A stretch of 64,000 nucleotides of DNA from Spiribacter halobius (GTDB lineage: Bacteria > Pseudomonadota > Gammaproteobacteria > Nitrococcales > Nitrococcaceae), in contig NZ_CP086615.1 in NCBI RefSeq assembly GCF_020883455.1, positions 682,001 to 746,000 on the forward strand, read 5' to 3'. A program made the translations under genes and the position numbers. This document shows, in pieces, positions 1-8,227 of this stretch; position 1 is the stretch's first letter; the number at the start of each line of letters is the position of its first letter. Below the pieces are notes generated by a model. It saw nothing but the letters and a program-made list of their open reading frames with translations, did not search any database and was not told the origin of the DNA.

Positions 1-1
1 G

Positions 2-169
2 GGCTTCTGGGGCGTGTTCTTCGCCATCCCCCTGGCGACGGTGATCCAGGCCGTCCTCAACGCCTGGCCCCGCGCCACCGACGAAAGCCGCGCCGCCGCC
101 CGCGACGACGAGGCACCGCTCCGCCCCCGGGAGATCAAGGCCGACGAGGCCCTGGCGGGCAAGCGCTAG
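2..169 (+). CDS. AI-2E/PerM family transporter, C-terminal end (partial)
   Basis: Only the last 55 residues lie in the window; the gene starts to the left. The visible peptide begins GFWGVFFAIPLATVIQAV and then runs into a charged, Arg/Asp/Glu-rich cytoplasmic tail ending AGKR. The Gly-Phe-Trp-Gly followed by Phe-Ala-Ile-Pro-Leu-Ala is characteristic of the last membrane segment of AI-2E family (PerM, YdiK) permeases. These are inner-membrane proteins of mostly unknown substrate. The family call rests on this short motif alone. The gene is followed by a repeat-filled gap before the oppositely oriented phoH. Confidence 0.6.
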   Translation, partial: GFWGVFFAIPLATVIQAVLNAWPRATDESRAAARDDEAPLRPREIKADEALAGKR

Positions 170-177
170 GCAATGCC

Positions 178-400
178 GGCCCGGTATCCGCGGTGCCGCT
201 AGCGGGTTTGAGGCCGTGCCGGGTGTGTCGTGGGGCGGGAGCGCCCGGGACACGCCGTGAATCCGTCCCTGGAGGCTCGTAGGCGAGATCCCTCTCGCCT
301 ACGGTCCCGGCCGCTCCCACCCCACGCCACCCTGCCGGCGCCTGCACCGTCTTCCGCGGGCGGCGATGCCGTAACGCTGGCTGGGGCAAGTGCGTAATCA
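178..400. repeat. Family D palindromic repeat, interrupted by a family A hairpin
   Basis: The stretch matches, as reverse complement, 56408-56503. The left flank (GGTATCCGCGGTGCCGC and GGCCGTGCCGGG) and the right flank (GCGGGCGG, GATGCCG, GTAATCAC) both align to the other copy, but here about 130 bases (roughly 227-355) intervene. That insert contains the family A hairpin at 230-326. It looks like an occupied site, with the 56 kb copy as the empty site. Confidence 0.6.
230..326 (+). repeat. Family A covarying hairpin element, copy A1
   Basis: An outer stem GTGGGGCGGGAGCG pairs with CGCTCCCACCCCAC with one mismatch. Inside lies the conserved core CGGGACACGCCGTGAA followed by TGGAGGCTC. A second hairpin, GTAGGCGAGA / TCTCGCCTAC with loop TCCC, occupies 279-302. 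The core is shared with the other copies in the window, while the stems are private to this copy. Confidence 0.75.
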
Positions 401-429
401 CTTTGAACTTTGAACTGTCAACTTTGAAC
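401..429 (+). repeat. TTTGAAC heptamer array B1
   Basis: Three to four tandem copies of the heptamer TTTGAAC, one of them degenerate (TGTCAAC), end two bases from the hairpin at the phoH stop codon. Related arrays lie at 1826-1926, 35597-35763, 36827-36925 and 44299-44404. Confidence 0.7.
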
Positions 430-430
430 G

Positions 431-455
431 CGCAGGCGCTGTCACAGCGCCTGCG
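431..455 (-). terminator. Hairpin whose loop is the phoH stop codon
   Basis: CGCAGGCGCTG at 431-441 pairs perfectly with CAGCGCCTGCG at 445-455. The three-base loop, 442-444, is exactly the phoH stop codon (TGA on the minus strand). One arm therefore encodes the last residues of PhoH and the other is an inverted copy downstream. There is no U-tract; the heptamer array follows directly. Confidence 0.6.
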
Positions 456-1728
456 AGGCGAAGTCCGCCAGCCGCGAGCGCTCGCCGCGGGTCAGGGTCA
501 GGTGGCCGGCGTGGTCCCAGGGGCGGAAGCGGCGGACCACGTAGGTCAGGCCCGAGGTGGTGGGAGTGAGGAAGGGCGTGTCGATCTGGCCGATGTTGCC
601 GAGGCAGACCACCTTGGTGCCGGGGCCGGCGCGGGTGATGAGGGTGCGCATCTGCTGTGGGGTCAGATTCTGCGCCTCGTCCAGCACGACGTAGCGGTTC
701 AGCAGGGTGCGGCCGCGCATGAAGTTCAGCGAGCGCACCCGGATCCGGCTCTGCAGGACATCCCGGGTGGCGGCCTGGCCCCAGCGGCCGGCGCCGGCCG
801 GCTCGGCGAGCACTTCCAGGTTGTCCATGAGCGCGCCCATCCAGGGCGTCATCTTCTCCTCCTCGGTGCCGGGCAGGTAGCCGATCTCCTCGCCGATGGC
901 GACCGTGGCCCGGGTCATGAGGATCTCGCGGTAGCGCTGGCCCTCCAGGGTCTGGGCGAGCCCGGCGGCCAGCGCCAGCAGCGTCTTGCCGGTGCCGGCC
1001 GGCCCGAGCAGGGTGACGAAGTCCACCTCCGGATCGAGCAGCAGGTCGAGCGCCAGACACTGCTCGCGGTTGCGGGCGTGGATGCCCCAGACGGAATCGC
1101 CCGTCTCCGTGGTGTCGGGCACCGCCTGCAGCCGGGCGCCGTTGTCGCCGACCGCGACCGCCCGCGCCAGGCGGCCGTTGCCGTCGATCAGGAACTCGTT
1201 CGGTGCCACGCCCTCCGCCGGGTGCAGCCAGGGCGGCTCGTCGTCGCCCGGCAGGGCGGCGACCTCGTGCATGCCGGTGGGCAGGAGCTCGGGGTCGTCC
1301 AGGCGTGCCTCGCTCTCGTGGTCCTCGGCGTGGACGCCGAGGACCGTGGCCTGGATGCGCAGGTTGATGTCCCGGGCGACCAGGGTGAGGCGCACATCCG
1401 GGCGGGTGTGGGCGAGGGTCTCGGCGGCCTCGAGGACAGCGTCGCTGCCCTCGTGCCGGGTCTCGGCGGTGAGGAAGTGCAGCCGCCCGAGGCCGTCGCC
1501 CAGAGGCAGGCCGCGCTCCAGCGCCTGGGGTCCGGCGCCGGCCAGCAGCCCGTCCAGGAAACGCGCCGCCTGGAGCGCGTTGCGGGCCTCGTCACTGCTG
1601 CCGTGGCGGGCGGCATCCAGCCCCCGCAGCACCGCCAGCGGCAGATAGAGGTCGTCGCCCCCGAACCGGAACAGCGCCGCCGGGTCGTGCAGCAGCACGG
1701 AGGTATCCAGCAGCCAGGCCCGCCGCAT
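442..1728 (-). CDS. phoH: PhoH-family PIN-ATPase
   Basis: This 428-residue cytoplasmic protein joins an N-terminal PIN nuclease-like domain (starting at LLDTSVLLHDP, residues 1-130) to a C-terminal PhoH ATPase domain. The Walker A motif GPAGTGKT is near residue 240, and the Walker B-like VLDEAQNLTP lies in the last quarter. This is the PhoH2/YlaK layout, linked in studied members to RNA unwinding and cleavage; the cellular role here is inferred from family only. The ATG overlaps the stop of a 25-codon upstream ORF (TGATG), so translation is probably coupled. Heptamer repeats flank the gene on both sides, and its stop codon forms the loop of a hairpin. Confidence 0.88.
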   Translation of the reverse strand: MRRAWLLDTSVLLHDPAALFRFGGDDLYLPLAVLRGLDAARHGSSDEARNALQAARFLDGLLAGAGPQALERGLPLGDGLGRLHFLTAETRHEGSDAVLEAAETLAHTRPDVRLTLVARDINLRIQATVLGVHAEDHESEARLDDPELLPTGMHEVAALPGDDEPPWLHPAEGVAPNEFLIDGNGRLARAVAVGDNGARLQAVPDTTETGDSVWGIHARNREQCLALDLLLDPEVDFVTLLGPAGTGKTLLALAAGLAQTLEGQRYREILMTRATVAIGEEIGYLPGTEEEKMTPWMGALMDNLEVLAEPAGAGRWGQAATRDVLQSRIRVRSLNFMRGRTLLNRYVVLDEAQNLTPQQMRTLITRAGPGTKVVCLGNIGQIDTPFLTPTTSGLTYVVRRFRPWDHAGHLTLTRGERSRLADFASQAL

Positions 1729-1805
1729 CAGGGGAGCGCCCCCAGGGGGGTGACGATGGGTCTGGCGGGGGCGGCGTTGGGGGCGTCTGTGGCGATGGTG
1801 GCCAT
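1728..1805 (-). CDS. Possible 25-residue leader peptide coupled to phoH
   Basis: An ATG at 1803-1805 (minus strand) is preceded by a strong AAGGAG ribosome-binding site. It opens a 25-codon frame beginning MATIATDAPNAAP, rich in Ala and Pro. Its TGA overlaps the phoH ATG as TGATG. phoH has no comparable ribosome-binding site of its own, so ribosomes ending here could reinitiate on phoH. The peptide matches no family I recognise; it could be a leader peptide, a small protein, or chance. Call strength rests on the ribosome-binding site and the coupling. Confidence 0.45.
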   Translation of the reverse strand: MATIATDAPNAAPARPIVTPLGALP

Positions 1806-1825
1806 CCGGGCTCCTTCGGGGGCGC

Positions 1826-1926
1826 AGTTCAAAGTTCCGAGTTCAAAGTTCAAAGAGTGCCGCAGGGCGCGGAAGTGCCCGCAAGTCCCGTCCGGGCTTT
1901 GAACTTTGAACTTTGAACCTTGAACT
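1826..1926. repeat. Inverted TTTGAAC heptamer arrays B2
   Basis: Copies of GTTCAAA at 1826-1856 face copies of TTTGAAC at 1898-1926 across a 41-base spacer, forming a potential long hairpin. The right arm directly abuts the gcvR terminal hairpin. The spacer carries no ORF of note. Confidence 0.7.
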
Positions 1927-1965
1927 GGCTAGCGGGCTGCGGCCAGCGGCCGCAGCCCGCTAGCC
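1927..1965 (-). terminator. Hairpin overlapping the gcvR stop codon
   Basis: A perfect 18-bp stem (1927-1944 with 1948-1965, starting GGCTAGCGGGC) closes on the loop AGC. The gcvR stop, TAG at 1960-1962, lies inside one arm. No T-run follows. Confidence 0.6.
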
Positions 1966-2493
1966 TTTCACCGGCTCGATGATCGCGTCCAGGTTGAGCT
2001 GGTCGCAGAAGTCCATGAAGTCCTCGCGCAGACGGGCGATGTGCATGGCTGCGGGGACGTCCACCGTCATCTGTACCTGGAACATCGGCGTCCCGGTGTG
2101 GGCGGCGGCGTAGCTGGTGGTGGCCATGTCGCGGATGTTGATCTCGCGGCTGGAGAAGAAGTTGGCCAGCTGGTTGACGATCCCCGGATGGTCGATGGAG
2201 ACCACCTCCACCGTGTACGGCAGAAGGTTGCCCTCGCGGCGGGCCGGTGTCGTGCGCTTGGCGTGCACGGCGAGTCCCAGCCGGCGGCCGACACCCGGCA
2301 GGGTGGCCTCGAGCTTGGCGAGCTCGTTCCAACGGCCCTCCACCAGCAGGATGATGGCGAAGTCCCCGCCGAGCACGGTCATCCGGCTGTCCTCGATGTT
2401 GCAGCCGGTATCCGAGATCACGCGCGAGAGCTCGTTGACGATGCCCGCCCGGTCTTCGCCGAGCGCCGAGATGACGAGGAAATTGTTCTGCAT
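1960..2493 (-). CDS. gcvR: GcvR-like double-ACT regulatory protein
   Basis: The 177-residue protein has two ACT domains: one near the start (FLVISALGEDRAGIVNELSR) and one in the second half (VEVVSIDHPGIVNQLANFF). Both carry the Asp/His-x-(Ala/Pro)-Gly-Ile-Val ligand-site signature. In E. coli, GcvR antagonises GcvA to repress the glycine cleavage operon in response to glycine. No gcv genes are visible here, so that target is inferred. The gene is divergent from dapA, the usual neighbour in gammaproteobacteria, which supports the assignment. Confidence 0.8.
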   Translation of the reverse strand: MQNNFLVISALGEDRAGIVNELSRVISDTGCNIEDSRMTVLGGDFAIILLVEGRWNELAKLEATLPGVGRRLGLAVHAKRTTPARREGNLLPYTVEVVSIDHPGIVNQLANFFSSREINIRDMATTSYAAAHTGTPMFQVQMTVDVPAAMHIARLREDFMDFCDQLNLDAIIEPVKG

Positions 2494-2659
2494 GCCTGCC
2501 GGCGTCGCCCGCCCCGCTGGTGCCCGTTTCAGCCGCGGGAGTGTAGCACGCGCCTGCGGCGCGCAGCCCGGGGCAGCGCCCGTCGGCGCTGCTTGTCAGC
2601 CCCGGGCCGCATCGCTACCATCCCGGCTTCTCATCTCATCGTCGTCGGAGGGCAAGCGC

Positions 2660-3535
2660 ATGTTCCGGGGCAGCATGGTGGCGATGGCCACGCCCATGCT
2701 CGACGACGGCGCCCTGGACGAGACCGCCCTGGCGCGCCTGGTCGAGTTCCACATCGAGAACGGCACCGACGCCATCGTTGCCGTCGGCACCACCGGCGAG
2801 TCCGCGACCCTCGATTATGACGAGCACTGCTACGTCATGCGCCGGGTGGTGGAGATGGCCGCGGGGCGCATCACCGTGATCGGCGGTACCGGCGCGAACT
2901 CCACCTGGGAGGCGGTCAAGCTCACCCGCTGCGCGATGGAGGGGGGCTGCGACGCGGCGCTGCTGGTCACCCCCTACTACAACAAGCCTACCCAGGAAGG
3001 CCTCTACCGGCATTTTCTCACGGTGGCCGACGAGGTGCCGATCCCGCAGATTCTCTACAACGTGCCGGGGCGCACGGCGGTGGACCTGCTGCCGGATACG
3101 GTGGAAAGGCTCGCCAGCGTGTCCAATATCGTGGGCATCAAGGAGGCCTCGGGGAACGTCCAGCGCACCGAGGACATCCTCGAGCGCTGTGGCGACCGCA
3201 TCGATGTGTTCTGCGGCGAGGATGCCAAGAACCTGGCCCTGATGCTCGCCGGCGCCAAGGGCTGCATCTCGGTGACCGCCAACGTCGCGCCACGGCTGAT
3301 GCACGAGATGTGCGCCGCCGCGCTGGCTGGCGACCGCGCCGAGGCCGAGCGCATCGACGCCCTGCTCGCGGCCCTGCACAAGGCGCTCTTCGTCGAGACC
3401 AATCCGATTCCGGTGAAGTGGGCACTGCAGCAGATGGGGCTGATCGGGCCCGGCATCCGCCTGCCCATGACGCCGCTCTCCGATCAGCATCATGAGACCG
3501 TGCGGCAGGCGCTGAAGCTCGCGGAGATCCTGTGA
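2660..3535 (+). CDS. dapA: 4-hydroxy-tetrahydrodipicolinate synthase
   Basis: The enzyme condenses pyruvate with aspartate semialdehyde, the first committed step to diaminopimelate and lysine. The 291-residue length is standard. Visible catalytic elements are the GTTGESAT loop, the proton-relay Tyr in ILYNVPGRT, and the Schiff-base Lys in VGIKEASGNV. The ATG at 2660 is chosen because GGAGG lies about nine bases upstream and the protein then begins MFRGSMVAMATP, typical of the family. Its stop overlaps the next GTG (GTGA), so it is translationally coupled to the bamC-like lipoprotein. Confidence 0.95.
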   Translation: MFRGSMVAMATPMLDDGALDETALARLVEFHIENGTDAIVAVGTTGESATLDYDEHCYVMRRVVEMAAGRITVIGGTGANSTWEAVKLTRCAMEGGCDAALLVTPYYNKPTQEGLYRHFLTVADEVPIPQILYNVPGRTAVDLLPDTVERLASVSNIVGIKEASGNVQRTEDILERCGDRIDVFCGEDAKNLALMLAGAKGCISVTANVAPRLMHEMCAAALAGDRAEAERIDALLAALHKALFVETNPIPVKWALQQMGLIGPGIRLPMTPLSDQHHETVRQALKLAEIL

Positions 3536-4131
3536 CGCGGCGGCCGCTCGCGCCGCCGGCGGTCTTCGTCGGCCTGCTGCTGCTCACCGGCTGCAGCGGC
3601 CTGCCGTTCTTCGGCGACGACGAACCCGAGACCGAGGCCGAGCGCCTGTTGCGCCCGCCGAATATCCTCTCCGGGGACGGCGCCGGCGGGGAGCCCGTGG
3701 CCGGCGGCGATGGCGGCGACGATCGCGTCCGCGTGGAAGCCCGAAGCGACGACCGTGATCCCACCGAGCTGCTGGACCGGGCCGGCGGCGAGCCGGTGCT
3801 GGACAGCGGTCTGCCGCCGGACGTGGCCTGGCGCGTGACCGGGCGCATCCTGCAGCGCAGCGCCTTCGCCGTGGAGGCGCGGGATGCCCAGGCGCGGGCC
3901 TACACGTTGCGCTACGATGCCGCCGAGGGGCCGGAAGAAGAGGACGGGTTTTTCGCCTCCCTCGCGTTCTGGCGCGACGATCCGGTGCCACCGGTGGGGC
4001 GTTACCGCCTCGAGGTGGCACCGCGTGGCGACGGCTCGCGGCTGCGGTTGCGTACCGCCGACGGCGACCCGGCCAATCCGGGGGTGGCGCGCCAGGTGCT
4101 GTCCGTGCTGGCGGAGCGCCTGCGCCCCTGA
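3532..4131 (+). CDS. bamC: BamC/NlpB-like outer membrane lipoprotein
   Basis: The 199-residue protein has a lipoprotein signal peptide with lipobox LLTGC, so the mature form would start at Cys around residue 21 and lie in the envelope. An Asp/Glu-rich linker and the segment [11 protein letters not shown] follow, resembling the conserved N-terminal part of BamC. The GTG start overlaps the dapA stop by four bases, and dapA-bamC is the classical gammaproteobacterial order; BamC is an accessory part of the beta-barrel assembly complex. The sequence is diverged and shorter than E. coli BamC (about 344 residues), so the call leans on synteny. Confidence 0.6.
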   Translation: MTRRPLAPPAVFVGLLLLTGCSGLPFFGDDEPETEAERLLRPPNILSGDGAGGEPVAGGDGGDDRVRVEARSDDRDPTELLDRAGGEPVLDSGLPPDVAWRVTGRILQRSAFAVEARDAQARAYTLRYDAAEGPEEEDGFFASLAFWRDDPVPPVGRYRLEVAPRGDGSRLRLRTADGDPANPGVARQVLSVLAERLRP

Positions 4132-4148
4132 ATCGGATCCGCGCCATT

Positions 4149-4174
4149 CACCGCCGGCCTCCGGGCCGGCGGTG
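4149..4174 (+). terminator. Hairpin between bamC and purL
   Basis: A perfect 11-bp stem, CACCGCCGGCC with GGCCGGCGGTG, closes on the tetraloop TCCG. There is no U-tract, so it could be a transcript-stabilising hairpin or a weak terminator. purL starts 18 bases downstream. Confidence 0.5.
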
Positions 4175-4192
4175 CTCGTCAGGGATACCGCC

Positions 4193-7100
4193 ATGATCAG
4201 CCTGCTCGCCCGTGATGCTCTGCCTGGCTTCCGCCGGCAACGCCTGCTGGAGAAGGCGCGCGAAGCCGCGCCCGCCGTCGCCGCCCTCGAGGCGCGGGAG
4301 TGCTACTTCGTGGACACGGAGGAGCGCCTGGACGCTGCCGGAGCGCGGCAGCTGCGCGCGCTGCTCGGCTGCGCGGATGCCGGGCCCGTTCCGGAGGCAG
4401 AGCCCGGCAGCCTGCTGGTGGTGCCGCGCCTCGGCACCTTCTCGCCCTGGGCGAGCAAGGCCACCGACATCGCCCACAATTGCGGCCTCAGCGCCGTGCA
4501 CCGGATCGAGCGCGGAATCCTGTATCGGTTCTCCGACGCCGAGGGGCGGCCGGTGGGCGATGCCGCGCTCAACCGGCTGGCCCCCCTGCTGCACGACCGC
4601 ATGACCGAGTCCGTGCTGTTCGATGCCGCCGAGGCCGAGGGTCTGTTCCGTACCGAGGCGCCGCGCCCGCTTGCCAGCGTCGATGTGCTCGGGAGCGGGC
4701 GTGAGGCGCTGGAGGCCGCGGACCGCGACCTCGGGCTGGCACTGGCCGCCGACGAGATCGATTACCTGCTGGAGAACTACCAGACGCTCGATCGCAACCC
4801 GACGGACATCGAGCTGATGATGTTCGCCCAGGCGAACTCCGAGCATTGCCGGCACAAGATCTTCAACGCCGACTGGGTCATCGACGGCCGGCCGGCGCCG
4901 CGGTCGCTGTTCGCCATGATCCGGCACACCCACGCCAACCGCCCCGAAGGCGTGCTCTCCGCCTACAGCGACAACGCCGCCGTGGTCGAGGGCGAGATGG
5001 CCGAGCGCTTCCTGCCCGATGCCGACAGCGGCCGCTACCGGCGCCAGCGCGAGCCCTCGCATCTGGTGATGAAGGTGGAGACCCACAATCATCCCACCGC
5101 CATCTCGCCCTTTGCCGGCGCGGCCACCGGTGTCGGCGGGGAGATCCGGGACGAGGCGGCCACCGGCCGTGGCGCCCGCAGCAAGGCGGGTCTTGCCGGC
5201 TTCTCCGTGTCCAGTCTGCGCATCCCCGGCTTCGAGCAGCCCTGGGAGGCGGACCACGGCCGCCCGGCACGCATCGCCTCGGCGCTGCAGATCATGCTGG
5301 ACGGCCCCATCGGCGCGGCGCGCTACGGCAACGAGTTCGGCCGTCCACAGCTCGCCGGCTACTTCCGCAGCTACGAGCAGAGCGTTCCCGGAGTCAGCGG
5401 CCGTGAGCTGCGCGGCTATCACAAGCCGGTGATGATCGCCGGGGGCATGGGCAGCATCCGTCCGGGGCAGGTGGACAAGGGCACGGCGGCCCCCGGTGCG
5501 CCGCTGGTGGTGCTGGGCGGGCCGGCGATGCTCATCGGCCTCGGCGGCGGCGCGGCGTCCTCGGTGGCAAGCGGCGCCAGCGAGGAGGCGCTGGACTTCG
5601 CCTCCGTGCAACGCAGCAATCCCGAGATGGAGCGCCGCTGCCAGGAGGTGATCGACGCCTGCTGGCGGCTCGGCGACGACAACCCCATCGTCTCCATCCA
5701 CGACGTCGGCGCCGGCGGGCTCTCCAACGCCCTGCCCGAGCTCCTCGACGATTCCGGCCGGGGCGGGCGCATCGAGCTGCGCACCGTGCCCAGCGCCGAG
5801 CCCGGGCTCTCGCCGCTGGAGCTCTGGTGCAACGAGGCCCAGGAGCGGTACGTCATCGCCCTGGATCCGGAGCGGCTGGCGGTGTTCGAGGCACTCTGCG
5901 CCCGCGAGCGTGCCCCCTATGCGGTGGTCGGCGAGGCCACCGACGAGCGGCGGCTGGTGGTGGGCGATGGCTACTTCGACAACCTGCCGGTGGACCTGCC
6001 CATGGAGCTGCTGCTCGGCAAGCCGCCGAAGATGCTGCGCACGGTCAAGCGCCGGGCGCCCGCGCGCGAGCCGCTGGCGCTGGCGGGCATCGACTTCGCC
6101 GAGGCGGCCACCCGGGTGCTGCGCCTGCCCACGGTGGCCTCCAAGGAATTCCTCATCACCATCGCGGACCGCTTCGTCACCGGCCTCGTCGCCCGCGATC
6201 AGATGGTCGGCCCCTGGCAGGTGCCGGTGGCGGACTGCGCGCTGACGCTGGCCGACTACGACGGCTACGCCGGCGAGGCGATGGCCATGGGCGAGCGCGG
6301 GCCGGTGGCCCTGCTGGATGCCCCAGCCTCGGGCCGACTCGCCGTGGGCGAGGCGATCACCAACCTGATGGGGGCGCCGGTGGGTGCGCTGCGGCGGGTG
6401 AACCTCTCCGCCAACTGGATGGCGGCCTGCGGCCATCCCGGCGAAGACGCCCGCCTCTACGACACCGTGCACGCCGTGGCCATGGAGCTCTGCCCGCGCC
6501 TCGGGCTCGCCATCCCGGTGGGCAAGGATTCCCTCTCCATGAAGACGGTCTGGCGCGAAGGGGACGCGGAGCGTGCCGTCACGGGGCCGCTAACGCTGGT
6601 CATCTCCGCCTTCGTCCCGGTGGCCGACGTGCGCCGGACGGTGACGCCGGCGCTGCAGCCCGGCGGCGCCGGGACGCGGCTGCTGCTGCTGGACCTGGGC
6701 GGCGGGCGCAACCGGCTCGGTGCCTCGGCGCTCGCCCAGGTCCATGGACAGCTCGGCGACAGGCCCGCGGACCTGGAAGACCCGGAGGCGCTCGCCCGGG
6801 CCTTCGCCGCCGTGCAGGACCTGCTCGCGGAGGGCCGGATTCTCGCCTGCCACGACCGCTCCGACGGCGGACTGTTCACGACCCTGGTGGAGATGGCCTT
6901 CGCCGGGCGCTGCGGTCTCGAGGTGGACCTTGCGCCCGCCGGGGCGGAGGCGCTGGCGGCGGGCTTCAGTGAGGAGCTCGGCGTGGTGCTGCAGGTGCAC
7001 GAGTCGGAGCTTCCGCGGGTGCAGGCGGTGTTCCGGGAGGCCGGGCTCGCCCGGCATCTGCACGACATCGGCACGCCCCGGGACGATCAGCGCATCCGCC

Positions 7101-8095
7101 TGTGGCACGGCCAGCACCTGCTCCTCGACGACACCCGCGCCGGGCTGGAGCGCACCTGGGCGGAGACGAGCCATCGCCTGCAGTCCCTGCGCGACGACCC
7201 CGATTGCGCGCGCGAGGCGTTCGAGGCATTGCTGGACGACGACGATCCGGGGCTGCACGCGGCGCTCTCCTTCGACCCGGCCGAAGACGTGGCGGCGCCC
7301 CATGTCACCCGCGGCGCCCGCCCCCGGGTGGCGGTGCTGCGGGAGCAGGGGGTGAACAGCCAGGCGGAGATGGCGGCAGCCTTCGAGCGCGCCGGATTCG
7401 ATGCCGTGGACGTCCACACGACCGACCTGATAGCGGGCCGCCGGCAGCTGGCGGACTGCCAGGCCCTGGTGGCCTGCGGCGGCTTCTCCTATGGCGACGT
7501 CCTCGGCGCCGGTGCCGGCTGGGCGCGCACGATCCTGTTCAACCCGGTCCTGCGCGAGGCCTTCGCGGCGTTCTTCGAGCGCCCCGACACGCTGGCGCTC
7601 GGCGTGTGCAACGGCTGTCAGATGCTCGCCGAGCTGCGCGAGCTGGTTCCCGGCAGCGAGCTCTGGCCGCACTTCACCCACAACCGCAGTGCCCAGTACG
7701 AGGCGCGCCTCGCCATGGTGGAGGTGGTGGACTCCACCTCGCTGCTGCTGGAGGGCATGACCGGATCGCGCCTGCCCATCGTGGTGGCCCACGGCGAGGG
7801 CCAGGCGGTGTTCGCCGCTGACACGGGCCCGCGCAAGGCGATGGCGGCCGGAGCAGTGGGCCTGCGCTACGTCGACGGCCGCGGCCGGCCGGCGGCGCAT
7901 TATCCGGCCAACCCCAACGGGTCTCCCCTTGGGGTGACGGGCTTCAGCAGCCGGGACGGCCGCGTCACCATCATGATGCCGCACCCGGAGCGCGTGTTCC
8001 GCACGGTCCAGCACTCCTGGCACCCAAACGAGTGGGGCGAGGACGGCCCCTGGATGCGCCTCTTCCGCAACGCCCGTCGCGCCCTCGGCGACTAG
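4193..8095 (+). CDS. purL: Phosphoribosylformylglycinamidine synthase, large single-chain form
   Basis: The enzyme converts FGAR, glutamine and ATP to FGAM in purine biosynthesis. At 1300 residues it is the fused gammaproteobacterial/eukaryotic type, with synthetase and glutaminase on one chain. Visible motifs include [17 protein letters not shown], the metal and substrate segment [15 protein letters not shown], and [10 protein letters not shown]. The C-terminal glutaminase has its nucleophile in GVCNGCQML and the His-Glu pair in MMPHPERVF. The start at 4193 gives [13 protein letters not shown], close to known N-termini. An IS110-type element lies 133 bases downstream. Confidence 0.96.
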   Translation: MISLLARDALPGFRRQRLLEKAREAAPAVAALEARECYFVDTEERLDAAGARQLRALLGCADAGPVPEAEPGSLLVVPRLGTFSPWASKATDIAHNCGLSAVHRIERGILYRFSDAEGRPVGDAALNRLAPLLHDRMTESVLFDAAEAEGLFRTEAPRPLASVDVLGSGREALEAADRDLGLALAADEIDYLLENYQTLDRNPTDIELMMFAQANSEHCRHKIFNADWVIDGRPAPRSLFAMIRHTHANRPEGVLSAYSDNAAVVEGEMAERFLPDADSGRYRRQREPSHLVMKVETHNHPTAISPFAGAATGVGGEIRDEAATGRGARSKAGLAGFSVSSLRIPGFEQPWEADHGRPARIASALQIMLDGPIGAARYGNEFGRPQLAGYFRSYEQSVPGVSGRELRGYHKPVMIAGGMGSIRPGQVDKGTAAPGAPLVVLGGPAMLIGLGGGAASSVASGASEEALDFASVQRSNPEMERRCQEVIDACWRLGDDNPIVSIHDVGAGGLSNALPELLDDSGRGGRIELRTVPSAEPGLSPLELWCNEAQERYVIALDPERLAVFEALCARERAPYAVVGEATDERRLVVGDGYFDNLPVDLPMELLLGKPPKMLRTVKRRAPAREPLALAGIDFAEAATRVLRLPTVASKEFLITIADRFVTGLVARDQMVGPWQVPVADCALTLADYDGYAGEAMAMGERGPVALLDAPASGRLAVGEAITNLMGAPVGALRRVNLSANWMAACGHPGEDARLYDTVHAVAMELCPRLGLAIPVGKDSLSMKTVWREGDAERAVTGPLTLVISAFVPVADVRRTVTPALQPGGAGTRLLLLDLGGGRNRLGASALAQVHGQLGDRPADLEDPEALARAFAAVQDLLAEGRILACHDRSDGGLFTTLVEMAFAGRCGLEVDLAPAGAEALAAGFSEELGVVLQVHESELPRVQAVFREAGLARHLHDIGTPRDDQRIRLWHGQHLLLDDTRAGLERTWAETSHRLQSLRDDPDCAREAFEALLDDDDPGLHAALSFDPAEDVAAPHVTRGARPRVAVLREQGVNSQAEMAAAFERAGFDAVDVHTTDLIAGRRQLADCQALVACGGFSYGDVLGAGAGWARTILFNPVLREAFAAFFERPDTLALGVCNGCQMLAELRELVPGSELWPHFTHNRSAQYEARLAMVEVVDSTSLLLEGMTGSRLPIVVAHGEGQAVFAADTGPRKAMAAGAVGLRYVDGRGRPAAHYPANPNGSPLGVTGFSSRDGRVTIMMPHPERVFRTVQHSWHPNEWGEDGPWMRLFRNARRALGD

Positions 8096-8159
8096 CGGCC
8101 ATCGGCCGGGTGTGGGAGATGGAGTAAAGCGGCCTGCGGCTTGAGTGGAGTGGGAAGGA

Positions 8160-8227
8160 GGAGACAACCTCCCGAGCAGATTCACGAGGTCGCCGAAGGC
8201 GCCTCAACGGAAAGGGAGGTTGTCTCC
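8160..8227 (+). promoter_or_regulatory. Stem-loop abutting the IS110a transposase start codon
   Basis: GGAGACAACCTCCC at 8160-8173 pairs perfectly with GGGAGGTTGTCTCC at 8214-8227, and the ATG follows directly. The right arm contains the GGGAGG ribosome-binding site, so the structure would hide it. The 40-base loop holds a smaller hairpin, GAGGtCGCC / GGCGCCTC with one bulge. Such structures are known to damp translation of transposases read from outside promoters; here it might also be part of the element's noncoding RNA. Confidence 0.6.

Noticed and set aside
442-1728. VapC-like toxin from the PIN domain
   Set aside because: The PIN domain is fused to a PhoH ATPase and no antitoxin gene is adjacent.
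4148-6472. Long antisense frame of 774 codons within purL
   Set aside because: In very GC-rich DNA antisense frames stay open by codon bias; it has no domain pattern, while the sense frame is clearly PurL. The same applies to antisense frames over alaX-mocR, the fad genes and the sensor kinases.
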